The position numbers and the translations under genes are program-made. The notes beneath the pieces are model-generated. The model made no database searches. It was not told where the DNA came from and was given only the letters and a program-made list of their open reading frames with translations. Below, piece by piece: positions 54,403 to 63,090 of a stretch of 64,000 bases of DNA; the first letter of the stretch is position 1, and the number at the start of each line of letters is the position of its first letter. Origin of the DNA: Lysinibacillus sp. OF-1. Its GTDB lineage: Bacteria > Bacillota > Bacilli > Bacillales_A > Planococcaceae. The stretch lies in NCBI RefSeq assembly GCF_028356935.1, contig NZ_CP102798.1, forward strand, positions 1,240,001 to 1,304,000, written 5' to 3'.

Positions 54403-54990
54403 ATGAAGAAAAATGTTAAACTTCAATCGTTTATTACGATTGGTATGCTGAGCAGTATTTCGTTTTTATTAATGCTTTTTAATTTCCCAATACCGCCGTT
54501 CCCAGCATTTTTGGAAGTGGACTTTAGTGATATGCCTGCATTAATAGCGGCCATCACAATGGGACCTGTAGCTGGTATTTTAGTAGAATTGTTTAAAAAT
54601 GTGTTGGATTGGATTTTCTCGGGTACACCAACAGGTGTGCCAGTAGGGCATATTGCCAACTTTACAACAGGCATTTTATTTATTTTGCCAGTTAGCTTTA
54701 TTTTTAATCGTTTTAAAACGACTGCTGGTCTTGTTGGAGGTTTAGCGACAGGAACAGTCGTGATGGCAGTAGGAATGAGCGTTTTGAACTATGTTGTATT
54801 TTTACCGATGTACACATATTTCCTTGGTATGGAACCTGTTGTAGGTGACTCCCTTTATAAAATGATCGTCGCTGGAATTTTACCATTTAATATTGTAAAA
54901 GGTATTTTATTAACAGCTATTATGGCGTTTTTATTTACTACAATGCGCAAATGGATCGACCGCCAGCGCTCTATGTATATAGCAAAATAA
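54403..54990 (+). CDS. ribU: Riboflavin transporter RibU (ECF S component)
   Basis: 195-aa, six-helix substrate-binding S component (FmnP/RibU) that joins the general ECF energising module. FITIGMLSSISFLLMLFNFP, EVDFSDMPALIAAITMGPVA and the following GILVELFKNVLDWI are the conserved RibU regions. ATG 54403 has GAGGAG upstream. The FMN riboswitch directly ahead supports the substrate. Ends at a terminator. Confidence 0.95.
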   Translation: MKKNVKLQSFITIGMLSSISFLLMLFNFPIPPFPAFLEVDFSDMPALIAAITMGPVAGILVELFKNVLDWIFSGTPTGVPVGHIANFTTGILFILPVSFIFNRFKTTAGLVGGLATGTVVMAVGMSVLNYVVFLPMYTYFLGMEPVVGDSLYKMIVAGILPFNIVKGILLTAIMAFLFTTMRKWIDRQRSMYIAK

Positions 54991-54999
54991 TGGACCATA

Positions 55000-55029
55000 A
55001 ACCTCGAGTAGTTAGCTCGAGGTTTTTTT
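55000..55029 (+). terminator. Rho-independent terminator of ribU
   Basis: AACCTCGAG pairs with CTCGAGGTT around a 7-base loop, followed by seven T. Confidence 0.92.
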
Positions 55030-55175
55030 GTGGGAAGAAGTGATGGGACGAATAAAATTAGAAAAAAGTAGTAGAAAATGCTCGTGCTCTAGTGCTTTAT
55101 TATTATAATCTAGTCGAAGAACACATTTTCATGTAGAATAGAGGGGAGTTTAGAAAGTTTGAGGAGTTTGAAGAG

Positions 55176-56522
55176 ATGAGTGAAAAAAAGGGACAGTGGT
55201 CTAGTAAATTAGGATTTATTTTAGCATCAGCGGGTGCTGCGATTGGACTAGGAGCAATTTGGAAGCTACCGTATGTAACGGGGCAAAGTGGTGGAGGTGC
55301 ATTCTTCCTAATCTTTGTGTTATTTACGTTATTAATAGGGTTGCCAATGCTATTGTCCGAGTATGTTTTAGGGCGTGGTACACAATCGGAGGCGGTAACC
55401 GCGTATAAAAAGGTTGCTCCGACAAAACCAGGATGGGCTTGGATTGGCCGAATGGGTGTGCTAGGTTGTTTTTTATTATTAACATTTTATAGTGTTGTTG
55501 GAGGTTGGATTTTTATTTACAGCGGGCTAGGCGTCGCTGGTGCTGTGATAGATCCTGCGATTGATCCAGCTGCACTATTTGGAAAAATTATAGGTACACC
55601 TTGGATTACGCTAGTAGGTTTAGCTTTGTTTACATTAGCTAACGTACTCGTTATTTCATTAGGTGTACAAAATGGTATTGAAAAGGCGAATAAATGGATG
55701 ATGCCGTTACTCTTTGTGATGTTCATTGTTCTGGTTGTGCGTGCTGTTACATTAGATGGCGCAATGGAGGGAGTGAAATTCTTCTTATGGCCTGATTTCT
55801 CAAATATTACTGGTAGGGCATTATTAGAAGCGTTAGGGCAATCATTCTTTGGATTAGCTGTAGGATTTTCTTGTCTTGTTACATATAGTTCCTATCTAAA
55901 AAAAGATGTCAGCCTTCCAAATTCAGCAGGTTCTGTTGTGCTCTTAACCGTGCTTGTATCATTTTTAGCGGGTTTAGCAATCTTCCCTGTTGTGTTTGCC
56001 TTTGATTTAGAGCCAGCCGCGGGACCGGGCTTGTTGTTCATGGTGCTGCCGACAGCTTTTAGTCAAATGCCGTTTGGAGAATTATTTTTAGCGATGTTTT
56101 TATTGCTATTTTTATTTGCTACATTAACGTCATCATTTAGTTTATATGAGATTATCGTAGCGGCATTTATGGAACATAGTCAGAAATCTCGTCCGATGTG
56201 GACGCTTTTACTTGGTGTAGTCGTATTGATTGCGGCTATTCCAGCGGCACTTTCTTCTAGTGTTTTATCGGATGTAACCATTTTTGAGAAAAGTATTTTT
56301 GATGCCACTGATTTTTTAGTGTCGAATATAATGCTGCCATTAGGAAATTTATTCATTGCTATTTTTATTGCCCACATAGTGGATAAGGAATTTGTAAGGA
56401 AAGAACTGTTAATGGGTAGTCACTTAGGGCAGGGCTATTATGCAACATATCGTATGTTAATGTTAGTCGTTGTACCGATCGTTATTCTAGTTGTGTTCAT
56501 TAATATGCTATTACAATATTAA
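55176..56522 (+). CDS. Sodium-dependent transporter, neurotransmitter:sodium symporter (NSS) family
   Basis: 448-aa, about eleven-helix secondary transporter of the LeuT fold. WSSKLGFILASAGAAIGLGA followed by IWKLPY is the family signature for helix 1 with the unwound sodium/substrate site, and GQSGGGAFFLIF starts helix 2. One helix fewer than LeuT is usual for bacterial members. The substrate is probably an amino acid, not predictable further. GAGGAG lies 9 bases before ATG 55176. Monocistronic, with a terminator downstream. Confidence 0.92.
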   Translation: MSEKKGQWSSKLGFILASAGAAIGLGAIWKLPYVTGQSGGGAFFLIFVLFTLLIGLPMLLSEYVLGRGTQSEAVTAYKKVAPTKPGWAWIGRMGVLGCFLLLTFYSVVGGWIFIYSGLGVAGAVIDPAIDPAALFGKIIGTPWITLVGLALFTLANVLVISLGVQNGIEKANKWMMPLLFVMFIVLVVRAVTLDGAMEGVKFFLWPDFSNITGRALLEALGQSFFGLAVGFSCLVTYSSYLKKDVSLPNSAGSVVLLTVLVSFLAGLAIFPVVFAFDLEPAAGPGLLFMVLPTAFSQMPFGELFLAMFLLLFLFATLTSSFSLYEIIVAAFMEHSQKSRPMWTLLLGVVVLIAAIPAALSSSVLSDVTIFEKSIFDATDFLVSNIMLPLGNLFIAIFIAHIVDKEFVRKELLMGSHLGQGYYATYRMLMLVVVPIVILVVFINMLLQY

Positions 56523-56525
56523 AAT

Positions 56526-56567
56526 AAAAAAAGTGTATCCATTGTGGAAATGGATACACTTTTTTTA
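56526..56567 (+). terminator. Rho-independent terminator, potentially bidirectional
   Basis: AAAAAAAGTGTATCCAT pairs with ATGGATACACTTTTTTT around a 7-base loop. Confidence 0.92.
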
Positions 56568-56606
56568 TGCATCGAAAATCAAGATAAATATATTCTAAAA
56601 AAACTA

Positions 56607-56623
56607 TGTTATAAAACCTAACA
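56607..56623. promoter_or_regulatory. GlnR/TnrA-type operator 1
   Basis: TGTTA-N7-TAACA is an exact match to the consensus TGTNA-N7-TNACA for the nitrogen regulators GlnR and TnrA. It lies just upstream of a candidate -35 (TTGCGT at 56630-56635). Confidence 0.75.
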
Positions 56624-56679
56624 TATCTATTGCGTGAATTTCAATTTTCATGTATTTTAAGAACAGTTATAAAAACGTA

Positions 56680-56696
56680 TGTTAACTAAATTTACA
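56680..56696. promoter_or_regulatory. GlnR/TnrA-type operator 2
   Basis: TGTTA-N7-TTACA, also an exact consensus match, immediately before the glnA ribosome binding site and downstream of the candidate -10 (TATTTT at 56653-56658), a position suited to repression. Confidence 0.75.
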
Positions 56697-56711
56697 TTGG
56701 AGTGGTGAAGA

Positions 56712-58046
56712 GTGAAACATTACACAAAAGAAGATATTATACGCCGAGTAAAAGAAGAAAATGTGAAATTTATTCGCCTACAATTTACGGATATATTAGG
56801 AACAATCAAAAATGTGGAAGTCCCTGTCAGTCAGTTAGAAAAAGCATTAGATAATAAAGTCATGTTTGATGGTTCATCCATTGAAGGTTTTGTGCGTATA
56901 GAGGAATCTGATATGTATTTAAAGCCTGACTTTGATACATTCGTGATTTTTCCTTGGACTGCTGAGAAAGGCAAGGTGGCTCGTTTTATTTGTGATATTG
57001 CCAGACCAGATGGAACGCCGTTTGAAGGAGATCCGCGCTCCAATTTGAAACGCGTTTTAAAGGAAATGGAGGAGTTAGGCTTTACTTCCTTTAATTTAGG
57101 GCCAGAGCCAGAGTTCTTCTTATTCAAACTGGATGATAAGGGGCATCCAACACTAGAGTTAAATGATAGTGGAGGCTACTTCGATTTAGCACCGACAGAT
57201 TTGGGAGAGAATTGTCGTCGTGATATCGTTTTAGAGTTAGAGGGAATGGGCTTTGAAATTGAAGCCTCCCATCATGAAGTCGCACCTGGTCAGCATGAAA
57301 TTGATTTTAAGTATGCTAGTGCCATTGAGGCATGTGATAACATACAAACGTTTAAGTTAGTCGTAAAAACCATTGCTGCACAGCATGGTCTCCATGCAAC
57401 ATTTATGCCAAAGCCATTATTCGGTGTAAACGGCTCAGGAATGCATTTTAATCTATCATTATTCGAGGGTGATAAAAATGCCTTCTATGATGAACATGCA
57501 GACTTACAATTAAGTGCAACGGCACGTAGTTTTATGGCAGGGATTATAAAGCATGTACACGGCTTTACCGCTATTACGAATCCACTTGTTAATTCCTATA
57601 AACGACTAGTGCCTGGCTATGAGGCTCCTTGTTATGTAGCGTGGTCTGCTCAAAACCGTTCACCACTAATTCGTATTCCAGCAGCTCGTGGACTATCTAC
57701 TCGAATTGAATTGCGTTCAGTTGATCCAGCCGCAAATCCATACTTAGCAATGGCTGTTATTTTAGCATCTGGACTTGATGGCATACGGAAAGATTTAACG
57801 CCACCTGCAGCAGTAGATCGTAATATTTATAAAATGACAGCAGGAGAGCGAGAGTTGAACGGAATTGATAGCTTACCTTCCTCATTAGAATATGCGTTGA
57901 TTGAATTAGAGATGGATACCATTGTTCGTAATGCACTAGGCGATCATATTTATGATAAATTTACAGTCGCCAAAGAAATTGAGTGGAATAAATATCGCAC
58001 ACGCGTCCACAACTGGGAACGTGAGGAGTATTTAACGATGTACTAA
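56712..58046 (+). CDS. glnA: Glutamine synthetase, type I-alpha
   Basis: 444-aa dodecameric enzyme making glutamine from glutamate, ammonia and [23 protein letters not shown] carries the Arg linked to feedback inhibition in GSI-alpha; [37 protein letters not shown] and the RIPAARG region form the active site. The adenylylation-site Tyr loop of GSI-beta is absent, so control is by GlnR/TnrA and feedback. GTG 56712 has GGAG 9 bases upstream. No glnR gene precedes it, unlike the B. subtilis glnRA operon. Confidence 0.96.
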   Translation: MKHYTKEDIIRRVKEENVKFIRLQFTDILGTIKNVEVPVSQLEKALDNKVMFDGSSIEGFVRIEESDMYLKPDFDTFVIFPWTAEKGKVARFICDIARPDGTPFEGDPRSNLKRVLKEMEELGFTSFNLGPEPEFFLFKLDDKGHPTLELNDSGGYFDLAPTDLGENCRRDIVLELEGMGFEIEASHHEVAPGQHEIDFKYASAIEACDNIQTFKLVVKTIAAQHGLHATFMPKPLFGVNGSGMHFNLSLFEGDKNAFYDEHADLQLSATARSFMAGIIKHVHGFTAITNPLVNSYKRLVPGYEAPCYVAWSAQNRSPLIRIPAARGLSTRIELRSVDPAANPYLAMAVILASGLDGIRKDLTPPAAVDRNIYKMTAGERELNGIDSLPSSLEYALIELEMDTIVRNALGDHIYDKFTVAKEIEWNKYRTRVHNWEREEYLTMY

Positions 58047-58051
58047 AAAGC

Positions 58052-58080
58052 GTTGGAGCTGTTTTGGCTCCAACACTTTT
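58052..58080 (+). terminator. Terminator of glnA
   Basis: GTTGGAGC pairs with GCTCCAAC around a 7-base loop, followed by ACTTTTA. Confidence 0.75.
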
Positions 58081-58127
58081 ACATTTCCTTTCTTTTCATC
58101 TATTATTAGAGAAAAGGAGTGTGGGCA

Positions 58128-58313
58128 ATGACACAAACGACCCAGGTTGTGACCATTCAAAACAATGATATTGTGCAATTTGAACATGACATTAACCGGG
58201 CTTTAGTAGATTTAAGAAGCTTTTTAATACTTGATATCAAATACAATACGCTCTATATTGGCGAACAGACAGTCATCCATTCTGCTTTAATTATTTATCA
58301 ACAAAACGATTAG
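58128..58313 (+). CDS. Small sporulation protein Cse60-like
   Basis: 61-aa cytoplasmic protein. The pattern QFEHDINRALVDLRSFLILD, IKYNTLYIG then HSALIIYQ (helix, strand, strand) resembles the Cse60 family of small sporulation proteins, which have E-x-x-x-N near the start, DIKY/DIQY and a terminal AMIIY. Similarity is modest and the function is unknown. ATG 58128 has AAAGGAG 8 bases upstream. Terminators on both sides make it monocistronic. Confidence 0.6.
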   Translation: MTQTTQVVTIQNNDIVQFEHDINRALVDLRSFLILDIKYNTLYIGEQTVIHSALIIYQQND

Positions 58314-58331
58314 CAATATGTACTTGAGATG

Positions 58332-58360
58332 AGTCATGTCATTAAGACGTGACTTTTTTA
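58332..58360 (+). terminator. Rho-independent terminator
   Basis: AGTCATGTC pairs with GACGTGACT (one G-U) around a 5-base loop, then six T. Confidence 0.85.
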
Positions 58361-58402
58361 TTGAAATAAAGATAAAAGAAAGGCACGATCTTCTGGAAAA
58401 GT

Positions 58403-58744
58403 TTATGACAATTGGGCCACTTCATTTTTTGATTGCCAAGCAATGTCATAAATTAATTCGTCAGGATCATGAATCATCATTTGTCCGTCAATCATAACTG
58501 TTTCAAAGTAATGAACTTCCACAGCTTCATTCTGCTTACAATAAATTTCTTTTAGAATAGCCACTATATAGCCCGTTTCTTCATAAACCTCTCGAATACA
58601 GCAAGCCTTAAAATCTTCCGCTGCTTCTTTACCACCTGATGGAACAGCCCACGTTTTTTCTTCTTCCACCGTTCCTTGTAAAACCATTAATAATTGATTG
58701 TTATCGTTCAAACAAATAGCAGCAGCACCTTGCCATTTTCCCAA
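58403..58744 (-). CDS. NUDIX hydrolase
   Basis: 113-aa pyrophosphohydrolase. The Nudix box is complete: G37-x5-E43-x7-REVYEETGY (residues 51-59), with WAVPSGG before it as in MutT/diadenosine hydrolases. Substrate unknown. TTG 58744 is preferred as start because GGAGG lies 8 bases upstream; that site is made by the codons of the alternative ATG 58759, which itself has no site. Stands alone on the minus strand. Confidence 0.88.
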   Translation of the reverse strand: MGKWQGAAAICLNDNNQLLMVLQGTVEEEKTWAVPSGGKEAAEDFKACCIREVYEETGYIVAILKEIYCKQNEAVEVHYFETVMIDGQMMIHDPDELIYDIAWQSKNEVAQLS

Positions 58745-58869
58745 GAGAAAAACCTCCATTTCATTTCTATTTATACTTAATTTACCTATTAAAGAACGTA
58801 GTTGTAAATATGTGTAGGATGGAGGGTGAAAATAAGTAGGGAGAATCGTCGGGAAAATACTTCCCTTTT

Positions 58870-58902
58870 AACCTGTCCAAAGTTAGCATAAAAAGACAGG
58901 TT
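58870..58902. promoter_or_regulatory. Inverted repeat upstream of AraC-family gene
   Basis: AACCTGTC (58870-58877) and GACAGGTT (58895-58902) form a perfect 8-bp dyad with 17 bases between, 45 bases before the start codon. It may be an operator. Confidence 0.4.
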
Positions 58903-58946
58903 ATACAGCAATATCTATTTTATGATGGAATCAAGGAGTGAAAGCA

Positions 58947-59810
58947 ATGAGTTGGATTGAGTCGATTCAAAAGGCCATTAATTTTATGGAGGATCATTTA
59001 TTAGAGGACATTACGATTGAACAGATTGCACAGGAGGTTAATTCATCTGTCTTTCATTTTCAACGCACGTTTGCAATTTTGACGGATATGTCCATTGCTG
59101 ATTATCTGCGACGAAGAAGATTGACATTAGCTGCACAAGAATTAATAGGCACGGAACAAAAAATAATCGATCTCGCCTACAAATATGGCTATGAAACTCC
59201 TGAAGCTTTTACAAAAGCGTTTCGTAAGCAGCACCATATAACGCCTAGTGAAGCAAGAAAGAAACAAGGGCCATTACAATCATACAATCGCCTGGTCATC
59301 CAGGTAAACTTGAAGGGAGCAGAACCAATGAAGTATAAAATCGTAGAAAAAGAAAAGTTTCAAATTGTTGGAGTGAAAAGAACGTACAACTGTCAAGACG
59401 GGGAGAACACACGAGAAATTCCTCTATTTTGGCAAGAGGTAAATCAAAGTGGCTTCGACCATCAACTATACCAATTAAATAATGGTAATATCAATGGAGT
59501 ACTAGGTGTTTGTGTACCAAATACAAACCAAGGACAAAAGGGTTTCATTGATTACTGGATTGCTACAGATCATGTAGGGGAAGTAGGAGAAGATCTATTA
59601 ACAATGGAAGTACCTGCCTCCAAATGGGTTGTCTTTGAAGTACATGGCCCTATGCCAGATGCGATGCAAAATACGTGGAAGCAAATTTATTCAGAGTGGT
59701 TCCCGTCCAATCCATACGAACCAGCAGGAACAGCGGAACTTGAGGTTTATCCTGAAGAGGATGCCTATAGTCCTGACTCCTATTCTGAAATTTGGATTCC
59801 AATTAAATAA
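58947..59810 (+). CDS. AraC-family regulator with GyrI-like effector-binding domain
   Basis: 287-aa transcription factor. N-terminal AraC double helix-turn-helix (about 1-100): DITIEQIAQEVNSSVFHFQR and IIDLAYKYGYETPEAFTKAF. C-terminal GyrI/SoxR-type ligand domain (about 125-285): MKYKIVEKEKFQIVGVKRTY and MEVPASKWVVFEVHGPMPDA, ending in a typical VYPEED and EIWIPI. Such proteins (Rob, BmrR class) usually sense hydrophobic drugs. ATG 58947 has AAGGAG 8 bases upstream. No adjacent efflux gene, so the target is unknown. Confidence 0.92.
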   Translation: MSWIESIQKAINFMEDHLLEDITIEQIAQEVNSSVFHFQRTFAILTDMSIADYLRRRRLTLAAQELIGTEQKIIDLAYKYGYETPEAFTKAFRKQHHITPSEARKKQGPLQSYNRLVIQVNLKGAEPMKYKIVEKEKFQIVGVKRTYNCQDGENTREIPLFWQEVNQSGFDHQLYQLNNGNINGVLGVCVPNTNQGQKGFIDYWIATDHVGEVGEDLLTMEVPASKWVVFEVHGPMPDAMQNTWKQIYSEWFPSNPYEPAGTAELEVYPEEDAYSPDSYSEIWIPIK

Positions 59811-59815
59811 CAAGA

Positions 59816-59855
59816 AAGCCAAGAATGCATGGATTAAGCATTCTTGGCTTTTATT
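59816..59855 (+). terminator. Rho-independent terminator
   Basis: A 13-bp stem AAGCCAAGAATGC/GCATTCTTGGCTT followed by TTATTATT. Confidence 0.88.
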
Positions 59856-59967
59856 ATTCAAAAGAAAATTTATCCTTTTTTTAGGTGTGTTAAAGATGTA
59901 AAATATATGTATGTTTAAAATAAACGATTGAGTTAATCGTGATATATTTTCATGAGGGGGTTAAAGT

Positions 59968-60471
59968 ATGATGAGAGGTACGATTCAAAACAAGCGTGTA
60001 GAAATTTCACAAGAGGAAGCACAGCATTTCTTAAAAGTAGGGCAAGTAGCACATGTTGCAACGGTTGGTGAGGAAGGTTTTCCATACGTTATTCCGTTTG
60101 TCTATGTATATGAGGGAGAAGATAAACTATATTTGCATATTGGTAATATTCGAGAAAGCCATTTTTGGTCAAATATTAAACAAAATCCTAAAATCTGTAT
60201 CGAAGTGAGTGAGATGGGTGATTTACATCCAGGGAAAAAATATGCCTGTCAATCTGCACTTGTGTATCAAAGCGTGGTGTTGTTTGGACAGGTCGTACGC
60301 ATTGAGGAGGAGTCGAAGAAAGAATGGTTTTTTGATGCACTGCTTGAGAAGTATGGCAATCCTGCATGGACATTTGAAAAAGAAGGCTATCCAATTCTGC
60401 CTAAAATCGAGTTGTTTGAAGTACAAATAGAGAAGTTAACAGGGAAAATTAATCATGGCATGTATCACTAA
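59968..60471 (+). CDS. Pyridoxamine 5'-phosphate oxidase-like flavin-binding protein
   Basis: 167-aa split-beta-barrel protein of the Pyridox_ox_2/NimA-like group. The pattern ISQEEAQHFLKVGQVAHVAT followed by PYVIPFVYVYEGEDKLYLHI, SHFWSNIKQNPKICIEVSE and SVVLFGQVVRIEE is the FMN/F420-type barrel. The activity may be heme or nitro-compound related in homologues; not assignable here. Start ATG 59968 or 59971, with GAGGGG upstream. Monocistronic. Confidence 0.88.
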   Translation: MMRGTIQNKRVEISQEEAQHFLKVGQVAHVATVGEEGFPYVIPFVYVYEGEDKLYLHIGNIRESHFWSNIKQNPKICIEVSEMGDLHPGKKYACQSALVYQSVVLFGQVVRIEEESKKEWFFDALLEKYGNPAWTFEKEGYPILPKIELFEVQIEKLTGKINHGMYH

Positions 60472-60477
60472 ATGAAG

Positions 60478-60515
60478 AAGCTAAGAATGATAGAATTCTA
60501 TCATTCTTAGCTTTT
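60478..60515 (+). terminator. Rho-independent terminator
   Basis: A 16-bp perfect stem (AAGCTAAGAATGATAG with its complement) around AATT, followed by TTTT. Confidence 0.9.
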
Positions 60516-60689
60516 AAATTTGATTTCGCTAAAGCGTATAGTTAGCCAGCAAAGTAAAATTTAATTTTTTCCAGCCTCCAAGATTTTCGTGATATTGGAT
60601 GCAAAATATGGCTATCTGCGCATCATTCAGTCCCTTTAACTAAATTTATCTATTATTATAAGAGAATAGAAATAACAGGAGGAGGTAGC

Positions 60690-61426
60690 ATGATGAAAAT
60701 TATAGAGGCTCATTACCCAATCATTAAACAAACCATTAAAAGAGCCCCGACATTTGTGTATAGTATACTAGATCAATTAATAGAAGGTACGGTCTATACA
60801 GACACAGAGAATTTACAAACATTATTATTTCAAACAAAATCAGGAATCTATTTTGTAGCTGGCGATTCAATTCATACGGTACTTGACGATCAGCTTGTCT
60901 GTTGTTTTCAACAGTCTATAGAGCAAAAGAAACGTTTTACCTTATTTTCTTATTCAGAACAGTGGAATATTAAAATTGAACAACTGCTAAATGACCAACT
61001 TCGAAAATTAGAGCGCTATACCTTTACTTTCGATGAAAGTTTGTATGATTCTAGAGAGGAGCGGGAAATACCCAATTTTGAGGTTATGCCTATTACTCGT
61101 CATCATATAAAAAATGCACAGGCGTTTACCTATGCTTACTACGATGAATATTGGGATTCAACAGCTAATTTCCTTGAAAATGGTTTTGGCTATTGCTTAG
61201 TGCAGCAAGAGCAAATCGTTAGTGAAGCTGTCTCTATTTTTAAATCAAATGATTTTGCAGAAATTGATATTATGACAGATTCGAATTTTAGGGGGCAAGG
61301 ATTGGCCGGCAGGATTGCCCACATTTTTATCGATCATTGTCTTGCCAACCAGCTGCATCTATTTATCTAGGCACAAAGCTTGGTTTTACGACTCCGCAAA
61401 AATATGCTATTTATACAAAGAAGTAG
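60690..61426 (+). pseudogene. Frameshifted GNAT-family acetyltransferase
   Basis: The main frame (60690-61370) encodes an intact N-terminal domain and most of a GNAT domain, up to MTDSNFRGQGLAGRIAHIFI and DHCLANQ, then ends early at LHLFI. Another frame from about 61348 gives AASIYLGTKLGFTTPQKYAI then YTKK and a stop at 61424-61426, the expected C-terminus of the family. The expected linker (P-x-WDC-x-x-N) between them is missing, so a short deletion, not a multiple of three, removed it and shifted frame. Ribosome binding site GGAGGAGG precedes ATG 60690. A truncated product could still be made, but it lacks a complete acetyl-CoA site. Confidence 0.8.
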
Positions 61427-61462
61427 CCCACGCTGTTTGCAAAAACATCGTGAGCGTCATTG

Positions 61463-61726
61463 TTAAAAAAATCGATGACGTAATTCGAAAACGCGATAAA
61501 ACAAACGGGCATCTCTAGCCATTTTATGATTTGCATTCATATGGGGGCGGAGGCATTGTTGAAACAATTCATCACAGAACTTTGTGCTACCATGGCGTGC
61601 ATAGCATTCATCATGCAATTTACAGCAACTATCCACAGCATTCGTAGGCTCACCTGGTCCTGAGCAACCAGGTCCACAGTATCGATAACCAGGATAACAA
61701 AAACCGAGCTTGCGATTTCTATTCAT
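61463..61726 (-). CDS. Small phospholipase A2-like protein
   Basis: 87-aa Cys-rich protein. The PLA2 calcium loop pattern YCGPGCSGPG (about 16-25) is followed by the active-site helix SCCKLHDECY, with His38 and Asp39, as in secreted and parvovirus-VP1-type phospholipases A2. A second helix with CDELFQQCLR supplies more disulfide Cys. There is no signal peptide, so it may be released on lysis or act in spores. ATG 61726 has GAGGT 7 bases upstream. The C-terminus is basic. Enzyme activity is predicted only. Confidence 0.8.
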   Translation of the reverse strand: MNRNRKLGFCYPGYRYCGPGCSGPGEPTNAVDSCCKLHDECYARHGSTKFCDELFQQCLRPHMNANHKMARDARLFYRVFELRHRFF

Positions 61727-61906
61727 CTGTTAAACCTCTCTTTACGATGTTTTTACTATAAAATATGAAACATTTTTTTGAAGAAGCGGATGAAAAACTA
61801 TAAGACTATTTTTGATTTGTAAGGTTCCTGTAAGCTTTAAAAAAAATAGCTGTAAGGATGGGGAGTTATGCTAGCTATAGCATAAAAGATAAGGAGTTAA
61901 TTCAAC

Positions 61907-62956
61907 ATGAATCCATCTGTTACACAAAAGGAACGTATCGTTTCCTTAGACATTATTCGAGGATTAGCGTTATTCGGTATTTTATTTATTAATGTAGGTG
62001 CCTATGTGGTCCTCATAGAGGGAGGTCCTATGCCTGATATGAGTGGTATCAATGGCATCATTGATTCACTTATTGATATTTTCATTGAAAAGAAATTCTT
62101 CTCTATCTTTTCATTTCTGTTTGGCGTTGGCTTTTATATTTTTGCTTCACGTGCAGAAGCTCGTGGGGATAAACCAAGAAAGCGTTTTGCTAGACGTTTA
62201 TTGGCCCTATTATTGATTGGCATTATTCATATTTTTCTATTTTGGGGTTCCATCTTAGCCATTTATGCGGTGATTGGATTTTTATTGCTACCATTTTACT
62301 CTGTCAAGATTTCAACTATTAGTAAATGGTTATTTACCATCATTTCACTTCATATTCTTGTTATCCTAGGTCAAATGTATATGCCAAATAATGCTGTTTT
62401 ATCAGCTATTTATGGCTTATTAGGAAATGATGCCGTAGCGATTTTTATCATGTTTTTAAGTGGTTTTTTAGTTGCAAAAGCTGGTTGGGTTGGCCATATT
62501 AGTGAGCATGCTCAAAAAATAAAAAGAGTGCTTTATAGTACATGTCCATTCTTTATTGGATTTTCTCTATGGATTTGGTTCGCATCACAAGCAGATGACC
62601 AACAAATCCAATCCATTATTGGCTTAGGAGTTGTGCCAACAACCTATTTTTATTTAAGCTGTTTATTTTTACTATTAGAAAATAAACAAATAGCGAAGCT
62701 GCTTCAACCAATTGGACGTGTAGGACAAATGGCGTTTACAAACTATTTGGCACAAAGCTTTATTGGGACGGCTATCATTTCGTTAATGGGCTTACAAGTC
62801 GTTTCACCATCAGAAATAGTAATCATCGCGAGCATTACTTTTATCATTCAAATTATTTTTAGTGTGATTTGGTTTAAATTCTTTTCAATTGGACCATTCG
62901 AAAAGCTATGGCGATTTATGACTTACGGCAAAAAAACTGTGACAAAGCAATCATAA
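61907..62956 (+). CDS. DUF418 (YeiB-like) integral membrane protein
   Basis: 349-aa polytopic protein. RIVSLDIIRGLALFGILFIN is the DUF418/DUF1624 N-terminal motif, FFSIFSFLFGVGFYIFASRA the next conserved block, RRLLALLLIGIIHIFLFWG the third, and the C-terminal DUF418 domain has PIGRVGQMAFTNYLAQSFIG with a Ser/Tyr/Gln pattern. About nine to ten membrane helices. Related to acyltransferase 3-like folds; the role is unknown. AAGGAG lies 10 bases before ATG 61907. Confidence 0.9.
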   Translation: MNPSVTQKERIVSLDIIRGLALFGILFINVGAYVVLIEGGPMPDMSGINGIIDSLIDIFIEKKFFSIFSFLFGVGFYIFASRAEARGDKPRKRFARRLLALLLIGIIHIFLFWGSILAIYAVIGFLLLPFYSVKISTISKWLFTIISLHILVILGQMYMPNNAVLSAIYGLLGNDAVAIFIMFLSGFLVAKAGWVGHISEHAQKIKRVLYSTCPFFIGFSLWIWFASQADDQQIQSIIGLGVVPTTYFYLSCLFLLLENKQIAKLLQPIGRVGQMAFTNYLAQSFIGTAIISLMGLQVVSPSEIVIIASITFIIQIIFSVIWFKFFSIGPFEKLWRFMTYGKKTVTKQS

Positions 62957-62965
62957 AACTCTGGA

Positions 62966-62999
62966 AATCCCAAACATGCATACGGTTTGGGATTTTTTT
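62966..62999 (+). terminator. Rho-independent terminator
   Basis: AATCCCAAAC pairs with GTTTGGGATT around a 9-base loop, followed by seven T. Confidence 0.9.
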
Positions 63000-63090
63000 G
63001 TTAAAATTAATTGTATGTTTTTGTAAAAGTGAAACCTATCATGATAGACAATCGTAAACTAGAGAACAGAAATAAAGGAGCGTTTATAAT

